From the NCBI GenBank assembly GCA_031216915.1, contig CM062296.1, forward strand, positions 66,122,148-66,186,147: DNA of 64,000 nt. The letters run 5' to 3'. Origin of the DNA: Pictodentalium vernedei. Its lineage: Eukaryota > Mollusca > Scaphopoda > Dentaliida > Dentaliidae. Position 1 is the first letter of the stretch, and each line of letters begins with the position of its first letter. A model generated the notes under the pieces. The model had not been told where the DNA came from. It was given only the letters and a program-made list of their open reading frames with translations, and ran no database searches. The position numbers and the translations under genes were made by a program. Below, piece by piece: positions 10,062 to 20,702 of the stretch.

Positions 10062-10340
10062 AAAGGGGGCGCGGTGGCACATTGTCGAACTTGAGACCGA
10101 TGGGTCGAAAGTTCGATCCGGTTCCGTGTCACTCACTTTGTGTCCTTGAGCAAAACACTTAAGGCAATCTCGATTGCTTGTGTTCACGCCTTCACCAATG
10201 CTAACTCAGGTTAGTACGTTGGATAGTCTGACAGTTACTCGCCGCTGTTCGGTGGTTCTCTCAGAGTTCTACGGCTTCCTCCTCCAGTTAAACTGCCCGT
10301 CACGATATAACCATCTCTGTTGAAAGTGACGTAAAACCCT
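10062..10340 (+). mobile_element. SINE with long ATAAA tail
   Basis: The head GGGGGCGCGGTGGCACATTG and the B-box-like GGTCGAAAGTTCGATCCGG are well kept, followed by the family core and GTGACGTAAAACCCTAATAA. The tail continues as the microsatellite below. Confidence 0.85.
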
Positions 10341-10342
10341 AA

Positions 10343-10409
<67 letters not shown>
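10338..10409 (+). repeat. (AATA)n microsatellite
   Basis: About 17 copies of a four-base AAAT unit, grown from the SINE tail. It produces the Leu-Phe-Ile-Tyr open frames on the minus strand, which are artefacts. Confidence 0.95.
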
Positions 10410-10429
10410 CAGTGAGTTAAAGACAAGCA

Positions 10430-10890
10430 AAGGCAACACACCAAAAACAAACAACTACGTCCACCAGACGTCGTATACGTTCGTCCGCGATTTATACACC
10501 CCATATCTTAAAGAATGACAATCTATAAATCGCAGACTTACGATGTCTGGTGGTGATTTGCTATTGTGGTTAATCGGTTATGATCCGGTCAACTCTGGTG
10601 GTTAACCGGTTAAAAATGTCAAATCGTCGATGACGGACGGTGGTTTGTTGAATATCGCATCAACAAAGTATGTACACACTAGTCCACCTTGCAGTGCAAT
10701 CCTATGGTCCAATGATGACTGTATTCACATGTAGGAATACCAATATGGTCAGCGTGTATTTTCTCAAAGAACGAGAATAATCCGCCAATTATGCAAGAAC
10801 CTCTGTGTCTTTTCAGCAACTGCATACTTCTAGTAGTAGAAAAAAGGGATCTGCAAAATCAATGGAAAAGGTAGTGAAGGGTTTAATATT
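10430..10890 (-). repeat. Old dispersed repeat X, copy 2 (empty site)
   Basis: Inverted, diverged match to 6907-7600. It includes an internal inverted repeat (CCACCAGACGTCGTA...TACGATGTCTGGTGG at about 10460-10552). TTAA at 10610-10613 is the unoccupied counterpart of the MITE site at 7175-7422. Confidence 0.75.
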
Positions 10891-11002
10891 TTGCCGATTG
10901 ACCATGGCGCGGGTACATGTAAGTGAATTAATCAGATGACAACCTTTCCGATAATTTCAACAGCAAAAAAAGTTTATTATATAATGCAACTCTTGTGGAG
11001 TC

Positions 11003-11400
11003 AAGTTTGTAACAATTATTACATTTTGCAACGTCTTTCCAGTCTATGTAGTTTCATTTTGCAATAATTATTACACATTGCAATATTTTTCCAGTCCATG
11101 TAGTTGAAAATTGTAATAAAACTTCAAACATCTACGAAACTCGCTCAAATACACGTAGAAGTGCACATAAAAAAAACGTAAGACAGTCATGGAATCATAG
11201 AGATACAAATTTATTTTAATATTTGTATAATAAAATGAATAAGTTCCAGATTGCCTGGTTAAAAAAAAAAAATATTACATTTTGCAACGTTTTTCCCCTC
11301 CATGTAATTGCATTTTGTAATAATTATGACATTTTGCAACGTTTTTCCCGTCTATGTAGTTACACTTTGTAATAATTATTACATTTTGCAACTTTCATTA
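11003..11400 (+). repeat. Interrupted 52-bp tandem repeat
   Basis: TTACATTTTGCAACG-like starts fall at about 11019, 11071, 11276, 11328 and 11380, i.e. a 52-bp step with a gap of non-repeat DNA after the second unit. Each unit holds TTTTTCC.GTC.ATGTAGTT. One related unit lies in reverse near 5655-5720. Confidence 0.75.
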
Positions 11401-11545
11401 CACAGTGCGTTGCAACACGGTACCAATACTAAAAAAATTTTACAATTGAATTTACCCGAATTGAATTTTCTACAAGTGAATATAAATAAATGGCAAACTG
11501 CCACATCTTTGAAAATACTTATGGTTCATTTCAATTATTTTCATA

Positions 11546-12284
11546 AATAGAGGATATGAAATGAGTGTTTTTCTCATATAATATTTATGAAACGAGTCTA
11601 AGAATTTCCCGTTTTTAGCGAGCCTCTGGCGAGCCAAAACGGAAAATTCGGATGAGTTTCATAAATATTATATCACAAAAACACTCATTTCATATTCTAT
11701 CTATCATATGACACACACACGCACAAATTAGCCACTTAGTATGACTTTTTAACCCATCACCTAACTTGAGTTGCAGACGCCACTTGGAAAAAAAAAATCC
11801 TCGTTTAACTAAAACAAAAATTTTCATTTTTTGCTTCCAAAACATAGGTTATAACCCCTCATTGGAACGAGCTCGTCGAGCTCGTTCCAATGAGGGGTCA
11901 TAACCTATGTTTTGGAAGCAAAAAGTGAAAATATAAAAAAATGAATGGCGTTTCTCTTGTAGGTAAAAGATTAATACAATATAACCCACCCTAAATAGGA
12001 CAGATGACGTACATTCTCCCTACTGAAATTATGCAAATGTGACCCAGTTGTATTTCGTTTAGCCAATCAAATTGTCTAGTTTTGAAATTGAACAACGAAA
12101 GCACCCAACTCTAGCTATTCAAATCATGAAAATGTGGCCCAGTTGTATTTTGTTCAGCCAATCAAATTGTCTAGTTTTGAAATTGACCAATGAAATTGGC
12201 GGAAGGCTTTATTTATCACTGATTAATATGACAACAAAATATCAAATGTTTTAAAGTGAACAAAACGGACGAGTCATATGATAA
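11546..12284 (-). mobile_element. Composite repeat Z, copy 2
   Basis: Inverted counterpart of 7958-8661 with the same modules: terminal hairpin (about 11551-11700), TATCATATGAC on both sides of the core (about 11702 and 12274-12283), nested TTAA MITE (11749-11974) and the duplicated CCAATCAAATTGTCTAG block. Short open frames inside it are shadows. Confidence 0.8.
11749..11974 (-). mobile_element. TTAA MITE family A', nested in Z copy 2
   Basis: TTAACCCATCACCTAACTTG on the left, GTAGGTAAAAGATTAA on the right, with a perfect central palindrome near 11865-11888. It is at the same internal position as 8269-8493, so the insertion predates the duplication of Z. Confidence 0.88.
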
Positions 12285-12417
12285 ATAGAAAATACAATTT
12301 AGAAAAAAAACAATTGTAAAAGTTTTATAACATTGGTCCCTGCTGATAGAAGAAAAGTTCAAGGATAGGCACAGGGTACTTTTTTAGAACATCTTGACAA
12401 TTCGAAAAGTAACGAAT

Positions 12418-12506
12418 CCGCGCGATCAAATCGAGTCGAATCTAATCATCAAACAACTTCGAATCGAATCGAATTTACGAAGCTTCGCAAGGCCCAACGA
12501 AATGTA
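12418..12506 (-). repeat. GAAGCTTCGCA-type repeat fragment
   Basis: Rich in ATCGAATCGAAT and ending ACGAAGCTTCGCAAGGCCC. Similar fragments occur at 13372-13460 (forward) and 27107-27212. Probably partial MITE copies; boundaries uncertain. Confidence 0.45.
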
Positions 12507-12596
12507 CTGTCCGTAGTTCTTGACCTCTCGCAGGAAGCAGATAACGATTACACCGATAGACCAGGACATTAAAGACTCTAGTATTAGAAAATCAGA

Positions 12597-12624
12597 CCCC
12601 CCCCACCCCACGCCCCCCCCCCCC
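12597..12624 (+). repeat. C-rich run
   Basis: CCCCCCACCCCACGCCCCCC-type simple sequence. Confidence 0.8.
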
Positions 12625-12672
12625 ACGTGGTAGGGTAGTCGCTACGTTCAGATCGCTGAACTAATGTTATAG

Positions 12673-12864
12673 TTATCCCTTTACCTAACGAATCACCTGC
12701 ATCCGCCCGGGTAATATGCAAATTGAGCAGTTGAAAAAAAGTTATTTTTTTTTAAATATTTGAACAAAACCATATCATCTGCCCCCTCATTGGAACGAGC
12801 TCATTGGAAAAATTATATTTAAAATAAAAATTTTTGATATCGTCTGCGTTGGGTAAAGGGTTAA
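12673..12864 (+). mobile_element. TTAA MITE family B, centre deleted
   Basis: Keeps both ends (CCCTTTACCTAACGAAT and GTCTGCGTTGGGTAAAGGG) but most of the right arm of the central hairpin is missing, leaving about 190 bp instead of 248. Confidence 0.85.
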
Positions 12865-12948
12865 TAAAGTAAAATACGTATGGAGATGCCAACCTTCAGC
12901 ATCCCATCATCTGATTACTTATAATGTAAGTGACGTTACGCACAAAAT

Positions 12949-13202
12949 TTAACCCTTTACCCAACGTAACGACCAAATAATGTCAGCGCTATTCACAAAA
13001 ATGCCATTCCATTTTTATATATTTTCTTCATTTTGTGTCTCAAAAACATAGTTTAAGACCCCTCTTTGGAACGAGCCGAACGAGCTCGTTCCCGTAAGGT
13101 GTCATAAGGCATGTTTTAACGCAAAAATAAAAAAAAAAATAAAAAATCTTCATGAACTGGGTTTGCAAGTGACGTCTGCCTTTCGTGTTACGTAAATATT
13201 TA
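12949..13202 (+). mobile_element. TTAA MITE family A
   Basis: TTAACCCTTTACCCAACGTA left end, and a decayed right end TTTCGTGTTACGTAAATATT beside TTAA. The central hairpin is diverged (GAACGAGCCGAACGAGCTCG). Confidence 0.85.
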
Positions 13203-13371
13203 AATACATACCAGGATCCGATCCGTTCATATGAAATCCTACTTGGAAGCATCTGCTTCAACACCATGAATAGAAGTTAAAAGTTCCCATAATCATACGG
13301 AGCTTACAACTCGTTCCCTGAGTGCATCAAGTCGTCGCCTGCAATGTTTTAGCAATATGGCTATAGGGCCC

Positions 13372-13460
13372 TGCGAAGCTTCAAGGCTCGATTCGATTTT
13401 CCATCTTAAATTGCTATTCCGTTCAAATCGAATCAGCTGCACGATTTGATTACGTTCAAA
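13372..13460 (+). repeat. GAAGCTTCGCA-type repeat fragment
   Basis: Begins TAGGGCCCTGCGAAGCTTC and continues through CGATTCGATTTTCC and CAAATCGAATCAGC. Related to 12418-12506. Confidence 0.45.
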
Positions 13461-13676
13461 TCTTTCCACGGAATATGGCATGGCATGAGTCATCTTAGTC
13501 GTCTCACAATAGATATATTTCTGGGGGAGATTGTACATAAATAATATTGAAAATAAAGACTGTGTGCACTTTCGGCTATCTAAACCGAAACAGCATCTGT
13601 GCCCATACTCCAAGCCATACTAATTCCAGTTTACCTAGACGCCACCATTGTTAAAAGAAAACGTGTAGCTTCCAGG

Positions 13677-14515
13677 TAGGGCTGTCGCGACTATCATTTT
13701 TTTGTAATCGACTTTGATTTTTTAGCAAATCATTCTTCTGTTCGCAATACTCATGATTTTTTAGCAAATCATTCTTCTGTTCGTAAAACTCTGAAAATGA
13801 CAATGGCACCAGTGTGTTCAGACGAAGTGGGGTTGTGGGAACAACAAATCGGTCCCGACTGAAGCTACATGTAGTCCAATCTTGGACCCACAGTCCGTGA
13901 TATAATTTTTGGGGTTGGTACGTCCTGTAGGACGTACCAACCCCAAAACTAATATTACTGACTGCGGGTCCAAGTTTGAACTAGATTGAACCCGATGAAT
14001 TAAAATGCATTTACCAAAGAACGTTCCTGCATATGTTTCCTTTCTGCAATAAGTTTTTCGAAATTTTGAACATTGAGATCTATGCATTCCCTCGTCAGTT
14101 GTTAAAATTGGATCTTACTCTGAAGTTCCGAACTTTGAGAAGTGATCTGACGTTCTGACTTTCGTCATAATTTTGTCACTTCCGCGCTTTGGGTTTTCCA
14201 ATGGGTGCATTCGTGTGTACAAGACTGGAGAAATTCAGAAGAATCTATTCTTCTCGAGTAACTGTGAGTGTTCTTTCTTACACAGTCAGTGACAGTCGTA
14301 CAGTCTTCCGGATATGAATGATAACTATGGTTAGATATTTAAAGTTATTCACCTTCATTCATCATTCACCTCACAAAACAATGCAATTTAGCCCCGACGT
14401 GTAGTAGACGTGTACCACCTTGAAAATGAACGACGACAGACTAAAAATAAAAAAAACGTCGACCACTTCAATAGTCGACGGTTAGTCGAGTAATCGAATA
14501 ATCGCGACAGCCCTA
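13677..14515. mobile_element. hAT-like MITE (TAGGGCTGTC family) with exact 8-bp TSD
   Basis: Ends TAGGGCTGTCGCGACTATCA and ATAATCGCGACAGCCCTA. The flanks are CTTCCAGG at 13669-13676 and CTTCCAGG at 14516-14523, an exact 8-bp target-site duplication as expected for hAT-type transposition. 839 bp, no transposase. The central hairpin (about 13911-13947) is shared with copy 1. Confidence 0.93.
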
Positions 14516-14634
14516 CTTCCAGGCAATATTAACGATGTGCTATTGCTAGTGGCTAGCACCGTGCAGGGCATAGTACCGATGATTCTCGCACCCTTTTCTG
14601 TTTTTGACCCATAAGCCTTACTGGGTAATATTGT

Positions 14635-14687
14635 AACTACATCACCAAGGCATGCCTTCAGCGAAGGCATGCCTTGGTGATGTAGTT
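14635..14687. repeat. Perfect 25-bp-arm hairpin
   Basis: Two exactly complementary 25-base arms (AACTACATCACCAAGGCATG... at left) separated by AGC. No other copy seen. Perfect pairing suggests recent origin or constraint. Confidence 0.8.
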
Positions 14688-14720
14688 GGACTATTTTATC
14701 AGTCGGAACTTTAGCCCCCC

Positions 14721-15531
14721 TTCCCCAGTCGGTCATATTCAAGATGCCCTGATTCGCTTTGAATTCGAATAATAGACCTGATTGGATTCAAGATTCGATA
14801 CGAAGCGAAAATAGGTGATTGCAGGGTCCTATTTGAAAAGCGCCGTGATGCAAACAACGGGCGTTCTGATGATGAATCAAAATCTCGAGTAACACTGAAG
14901 AACATATTTAAATCCATCGTTGCATTTATAAGAAAAGAGGTAGGCTTATTCACCCGTCCATTACCTAAGATAAGCGGAGCTGCGCTGGCCAACGTCAGGA
15001 TGGAAATTGGGAGATCCTTTCCACATGGTTGTAAATTTCAAATTGTACAGGCAAGGAATGGACTTTTTATTTCTATCATAATTCTTTGAATACACGTTTT
15101 ACAGTAGAAATCCAAGATATAACTGAAGTTCACGAAGAGAGTACGGGATTCCATGAACTCCAGTTTAGCATTAGAGAGATATGACATCAACTCGGAATGA
15201 AATTCGAAGTACATGTCAGCACATACCGGCGATTAAGTAGATTATTAGATGAATGGGTACACTCTAATGGAGCAATGTAACAACCTTCTTTTGTGCACTT
15301 TATATGTACGACGATTTGCTATACAGTCAATGGTGGTCGGAATGTCAGGCAATATCATTATATTGACATAGTAGGATGGACTGAGAGAGAGAGAGAGGAG
15401 TACGTTCGCATTCCGTTTTTTTCGGGACCGTGCATCTCTACTGTTCGTACGGGTAGTAACATAGTATCAGTCGAACTCGAGCCATCAATGTCGAAACAAA
15501 TCCTGTTTACAACACCCCGCTCCTCCCCATC
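14721..15531 (+). repeat. 0.81-kb tandem duplication, copy 1
   Basis: Starts TTCCCCAGTCGGTC. Paralogous blocks to 15532-16275 run throughout (GAACTCCAGTTTAGCATTAG, GTCAGCACATACCGGCGATT, GTGCATCTCTACTGTTC). Period 811 bp. Contains short open frames but no recognised domain. Confidence 0.85.
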
Positions 15532-16275
15532 TTCCCCAGTCGGTCGTCTTCAGGACGCCCTTCATTCGATTTGATTTCGAATAATAGATCTGATTCGGAT
15601 CAATATTCGAGTAGAAGCCCATATAAGTGATTCGCTGGACCCTATATGAATAGAGCCTTGATGCACACAGCGGACGTTCTGACGATGAAATAAATACTTG
15701 AATAACATTGAAGAACATACACCCATCACTGTATGTATAAAAGAGGTAGTTATATTCACCCTTTCATTGCCGACGATAAGCGGAACTGCATTGGTCCTCG
15801 TTTGGATGAAAATAAGGAGATCTCTTCCCGATGGAATTAAATGTCTAATTTACGGACAAGCAATATAATATTCCTTTCTACCGTAATCCTTTGAATAAAC
15901 GTTTTATAGTAGAAAGCCAAGAGATAATTGAAGTTCACGAAGAGAGTACGGACTTCCTTGAACTCCAGTTTAGCATTAGAGAGATATGATATCAACTTGG
16001 AATGAAATTCGAAGTACATGTCAGCACATACCGGCGATTAAGTAGATTCTATGACGAATGGGTACTGATTAATGGAGCAATGTAACAACCTATTTATGTG
16101 CCTGGTATGTGTACGACGATTTGCTATACCAGTCAATGGTGGTCGGAATGTCATGGAACATCGTTTTGTTGACCTAGTAGGATGGACTATGAAAGAAGGG
16201 TACCTTCGCATACAGTTTACTTTTGGGACCGTGCATCTCTACTGTTCACACGTTCTGATAAGCCACCGGAACTGC
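15532..16275 (+). repeat. 0.81-kb tandem duplication, copy 2
   Basis: Second copy. An open frame of 131 codons runs from 16072 to 16467, beyond the end of the duplication. In the shared part (…NGGRNV…VGWT…), differences from copy 1 over about 15 codons fall at codon positions 1 and 2, not 3. That does not look like purifying selection, so I treat it as not shown to be coding. Confidence 0.8.
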
Positions 16276-16529
16276 AAGAGAGACCGCGACAAAATAAAAC
16301 AGAAGAACGATGACAGTGAAGTCCAGTGTCAGATTGGTCAAGCGGTATCTCTGTTCTTGAGATGTCGACATTCAAATGCAAGAAGGGATACAAGGGAAGT
16401 CAATACACCAGACGAAGACGGATTGGTTCCAGGTTGGGTTTTCACTTGGAAGAGCTCGCATCCATGAAGTTACATTTTTCGAGAGATTTAATCAACTTTT
16501 TGCTAAGTTAGTAGTAGGGGATTACACTT

Positions 16530-16945
16530 GGGCAAACTAATTTAACAATGAAATTCCCATAGACATTTGTTCGCCAGAGAAAATCGAAGGTCGTGTGTAT
16601 TTGGGCGAACTAATTTAACAATGAAATTCCCATAGACATTTGTTCGCCAGAGAAAATCGAAGGTCGTGTGTATTTGGGCGAACTCATTTAACACTGAAAA
16701 TTCCCATAGACATTTTTTTTCGCCTGAGTACCATCTTTTCGTGTGTACTCTGGCGAACTGATTTAACACTGAAGATTCCCATAGACATTTTTTTCGCCAG
16801 AGTGCCATCGGAAGATGGCACTCTGGCAAAAGAATGTCTAAGGGAATTTACAGTGTTAAATCAGTTCGCCCAAGTACACACGACCGTGGATTTTCTCTGG
16901 TGAACAAATGTCTATGGGAATTTCAGTGTAAAAATAGTTCGCCCA
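16530..16945. repeat. 73-bp minisatellite that inverts on itself
   Basis: Direct units start at about 16530, 16603, 16676 and 16751 (GGGCGAACTAATTTAACAAT). The array then turns at a dyad near 16808 (GCCATCGGAAGATGGC) and two units run in reverse to about 16945. The left and right halves can pair as a long hairpin. Confidence 0.88.
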
Positions 16946-17099
16946 AGTGTCATGCCAGTAGTATAGCATGTTCCCGATCGTCCCTCATTAGCCGGAGCTT
17001 TGCCGGTGCAGCTAGTGTTAAATTCCCATAGGAATCGGAGCCATTGCCGGTGCAACTTTTGCCGGTGCAAAATGTCGGCACCATACATCTGGATCTGGT

Positions 17100-17700
17100 A
17101 AATGGTGTACGTACTGCATATATAGTTTGCCATGGTATGTATAGTAATATATGTACGCATGGGGCTATAGGTATATATTATGGGTAAGTGGTGGTAAGAT
17201 GATGGAAAAATTGGGTTTTCATGAAAATTTTTCCCGCGAAACGGTTGACGTTGCTATTGACGTCGTGATGTCATGATACGCGCGCGACGTCATAGAGATG
17301 CTGACCACTGTTATTGTCCACTATACAATCTGACATAACGTTGTTCGGGTCAGGGGGTGTCGGACTTCTCGTAAGTGGGGGTGGGGTGATATGGTAGTGG
17401 TGGTATAAATCCATGTTGGTATCATATTAGCCCTTGGGTCTTCATATTATCCTATATCTGATGTAGCTAGGTCAAGCAGTACTGTAGAAATGGGGGTAAT
17501 GCATGGTCGCCCGGTGTGGTATTTGGGAGATAGTCCTTGGTGGTTTAGATTGGCAGTATAGGATGAATGGTCTGTTGGTCTATTACCCCCTTAGTACTAT
17601 TTACCTACCGAATCCTTTGTATTATCTTATGGCTGGTATTGGGAGTTCGTTATGCTAGGTTAGGCTGTATTATAATCGTTCGTTTAGAAGTGGGGCTTAG
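17100..17700 (-). repeat. Satellite of about 165 bp, left (inverted) arm
   Basis: Diverged units matching the reverse complement of the array at 18380-19110, e.g. TTAGTACTATTTACCTACCG, TTGTATTATCTTATGGCTGG and TTCGTTATGCTAGG. Together the arms flank a palindromic core at 17751-18110. Confidence 0.6.
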
Positions 17701-17750
17701 GATGCAATGTGTATACGGCTATACCTCAAATACCCCGTATGTGCTTATGG

Positions 17751-18110
17751 GCTAGGGCACATTGTGTCACATTGGGCCTTTTCACATAAGCACATATCGG
17801 CACATAAAGCATGTGCCTATGTGCTAGGGCACATTGTGTCACATTGTGCCCTAGCACATAGGCACATACGGGTATTTGAGGATACCTATGACCTGGTATT
17901 GTATTATTTGAGGGTTCCTATCGAGGATACCTTCTGGAGAATCCCTTTTTTTGTCATATGTGCTTATGTGAAAAAGCACAATGTGACACAATGTGCCCTT
18001 GCACAAAGGCACATACGGATATTTGAGGATACCTATGGCCTGGTATTGTATTATTTAAGGATACCTATCGAGAATACCTAATGGAGAATCCCTTTTTTGT
18101 CAAATGAGCT
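17751..18110. repeat. Palindromic core with 141-bp tandem duplication
   Basis: 17812-17866 is a near-perfect 55-bp palindrome (TGTGCCTATGTGCTAGGGCA left). The segment GATACCTATG.CCTGGTATTG onward is repeated about 141 bp later, up to GAATCCCTTTTTTGTC in both. The open frame at 17707-18081 reads through these repeats and is not called a gene. Confidence 0.75.
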
Positions 18111-18322
18111 ATCCAGTAATTGCTCGTTCGAGTGACTCGACATACGACTCTTAGCCTCATTTCAGAAAAAGGGGTGGCGAAGGCCATATGTTTTCCAAAA
18201 AAGGGTGCCGAAATTGGAGTGCCTGGGGATATTGCCATTGACATAGGCTTTTATTATACAGAAGGGAGATAACTCTGCATACAGATTATGGGAAATCAAG
18301 CAATCTGATTGATTAGTTATAA
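18101..18322 (+). repeat. Dispersed repeat J, copy 1
   Basis: Two blocks recur at 51930-52165. TTTCGAGTGACTCG-like to CGACTCTTAGCCTCATTTC is in the same orientation. TAGGCTTTTATTATACAGAA through GAAATCAAGCAATCTGATTG is inverted there. Confidence 0.7.
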
Positions 18323-18379
18323 TTTATATAAAGGATCTAGATAAATGAAACAACAAGAGTACTCGGAAAAGGGTGGGAA

Positions 18380-19110
18380 CTACTGGTATTACGTACCACC
18401 TTACCAGTAACGGGATGATACAAAGCATTTGGTAGGTTAATACTATCAACGGTTAGGATGAGACCTACAGGGGAATATACCAACCATACTCTGCTGCCGT
18501 TCTGTATTACCAGGCATTGACCCCACCCCAGAATACCGCTCAATAATATGAAGCACCTGGTGGATCAGTAATATCAAGGGCCAGCAAGAGACCTACAGGG
18601 ATATGTACAGCCTATGCTATACTACCGTTCTAAACTACCAAGTGTTACCCCCACCCCACAAAATCACTAGATCTACCATAACGTACTACATATACCAGCC
18701 ATATACTAAAACAAAGCAATCGGTTGATTACTAGTACCAAGCACTAACAGGGGGCCTATAGGTGTATATACCGCCCATACTATAGTACCGTTCTAAACTA
18801 CCAGGCAGTACCCCTACCCACAATACCCCTACGCCTAGCATTGCATACTACCTATACCAGTCATAGGATAACATGAAGTATCAGGTAGCTTAATAGTACT
18901 AAGGTCTAGCATGGGAACTGCAGGGGCCCACAGAGGTATATATCGACCATACTATACTGCTGTTCTATACTGCCAGGCATTACCCCCACTCCATAATACC
19001 ACTTGACCTGCCATAACGTACTATCTATACCAGCCATAGAATAATACAAAGCAATCGGTTTGTTAATAATACCGAGGACTAACAGGGGACCTACAGCGGT
19101 ATACACATTG
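18380..19110 (+). repeat. Satellite of about 165 bp, right arm
   Basis: About five diverged units of 130-170 bp. Anchors are GAGACCTACAGGGG (about 18458), GAGACCTACAGGGATATG (about 18589), GGGGCCTATAGGTGTATATA, GGGAACTGCAGGGG and GGGGACCTACAGCGGTATAC. Each unit also carries CCGTTCT...ACTACCAGGC. Confidence 0.75.
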
Positions 19111-19442
19111 TATCCTTCGCACTGGCTGGAGTTCTGACCAACAAACATTATTACATTTGTATTTTCTCAGATATTAGATCAAAATTAGTTTACGGTTGTG
19201 TGGTTTACAGTTCCACATGAAAGTCGCACCTTAAAGCACATGATGCTATTCATAATAGCGGTATTAGAATTAGCCTGTGTGCATTTAAAACATCATCAAT
19301 AGATTCAATTCTCGATGAAGCAGGGGAGACTTCTCTTGAGAAACGCAGGATTAAACTATCATTCCAATGTGTTTCTAAACTGTTCGCTAATCCATCCAAC
19401 TTTGCTTGTAATTGTTTCTTAGTCCCCCAATATTGACTGTTT

Positions 19443-19693
19443 TTAACCCTTTACCTACCATGAAAAGCAGACGACACTTGCAAACAAAATTCTTGAATAA
19501 CTAATTTTTTTCATTTTTTATCTCAAAAACATAGGTTATGCCCTCTCGTTGGAACGAGTTCGACGAGCTCGTTCCAACGAGGGGTCATAACCTATGTTTT
19601 TGAGACAAAAAATGAAAATATTTTGAAAATTAATTGGCGATTTTTGAGAATAGCGCTGGCCGGTTTTGGCCGTTACGTTGGGTAAAGGGTTAA
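19443..19693 (-). mobile_element. TTAA MITE family A, near-complete
   Basis: TTAACCCTTTACCTACCATG left, GTTACGTTGGGTAAAGGGTT then AA right, and an almost fully paired central hairpin. One of the best-preserved copies. Confidence 0.92.
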
Positions 19694-19904
19694 CATGCAC
19701 CAGAAACATATGTCCTTCTTTGTCCGCCATATGGAGTCCGCCACACTTGAATTTACTTCGACAAAACATAATCGGGGAACCAAACATTGCTTCTTGGCAT
19801 CTCAGGAAGCCTTCAGTCTTTTTGGACCTGGCTTCCTCCAAAAAATCTGTCTGATACAAAATCTCTGCAGTACAAATAAAAATATTCGGAAATAAAGTCT
19901 ACGT

Positions 19905-20689
19905 ACAGTGCATATAAAAGGACCTATACAGATGGATCTAAAGATGGGGACAAAGTATCATCAGCTGTTGTTACCGATGATCACGTCACCTTAGTCAGAA
20001 TACCACATAAAAATATCTGTTTTCATCCTTGAGGTCATAGCTTTACTCCAAGCGCATGAACACATAAAAAATGTACAGGAAATGAAGTCGATTATTTTTT
20101 CCGTCTCTCTTTCCTCTTTACAAGATTTAATCTCCAAAATTGAAGAATCCTCTCATTTTGGAACTTCGTAAGAAGTTGAATACTTTTATGTCTTGCCGAT
20201 ATGATATCGTGTTCTGCTGATTACATAGGTATGTTGATCTCTCTGGTAACACAATGACAGTCCGTGTGGCAAAACAGACTTTACAGAAGCGTCTCACTGA
20301 TTTTAAAATTCAATTCCTTTTAGTGATTTTAAAGCACATATCAATGGGATGGAGCGGCAAATAACAAGCTGCATCGCTTGTAAACTTCGATTATTGATAA
20401 GTGCCCGTCCACTGACCTTTCTAAGACAGTGGACAGTCATTGTAACACGATGTTATGTTGGTCATGCAATACTTACACAGTCTTTTTTGTTGGAGTGTAA
20501 TATTCGACAGAATGCGTTCCTTGTCAATGTCGCTTGATTGTCGACAACATTCTCTTAGATTGTACTAATTGTAATGACATCAAACGGCGGCATTGTAATG
20601 TACCGTTTATGAGAGAACTATTTTACACAATCACTTCTAACCTGATTCTCTCGTTTCCCAAAGAAATGGTCATTTTTAATAAGTTTTAG
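19905..20689 (+). pseudogene. LINE remnant: RNase H and C-terminal tail of a non-LTR pol
   Basis: At 19925 the frame reads YTDGSKDGDKVSSAVV, the first catalytic-Asp motif of the RNase H domain of jockey/I-type non-LTR retrotransposons. At 20430-20480 a CYVGHAILTQSFLLEC stretch matches the family's R-x-G-H-x-x-L-T-x-x-[FY]-L-L motif. From 20522, CQCRLIVDNILLDC and the ending ...ILSFPKEMVIFNKF match the usual C-terminal tail and stop. The pieces lie in at least two frames with stops between, so it is dead. Reverse transcriptase and endonuclease are absent. The expected 3' UTR is cut off by the F-E repeat beginning at 20703. Confidence 0.82.
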
Positions 20690-20702
20690 TTGCTTTCAAT
20701 CT

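Noticed and set aside
10235-10504. Leu-Phe-Ile-Tyr repeat frames, apparent membrane protein
   Set aside because: Antisense translation of the (AATA)n tail of a SINE.
16530-16945. CRISPR-like array of regularly spaced repeats
   Set aside because: The whole 73-bp unit is repeated, with no unique spacers, and it reverses direction. The DNA is clearly eukaryotic.
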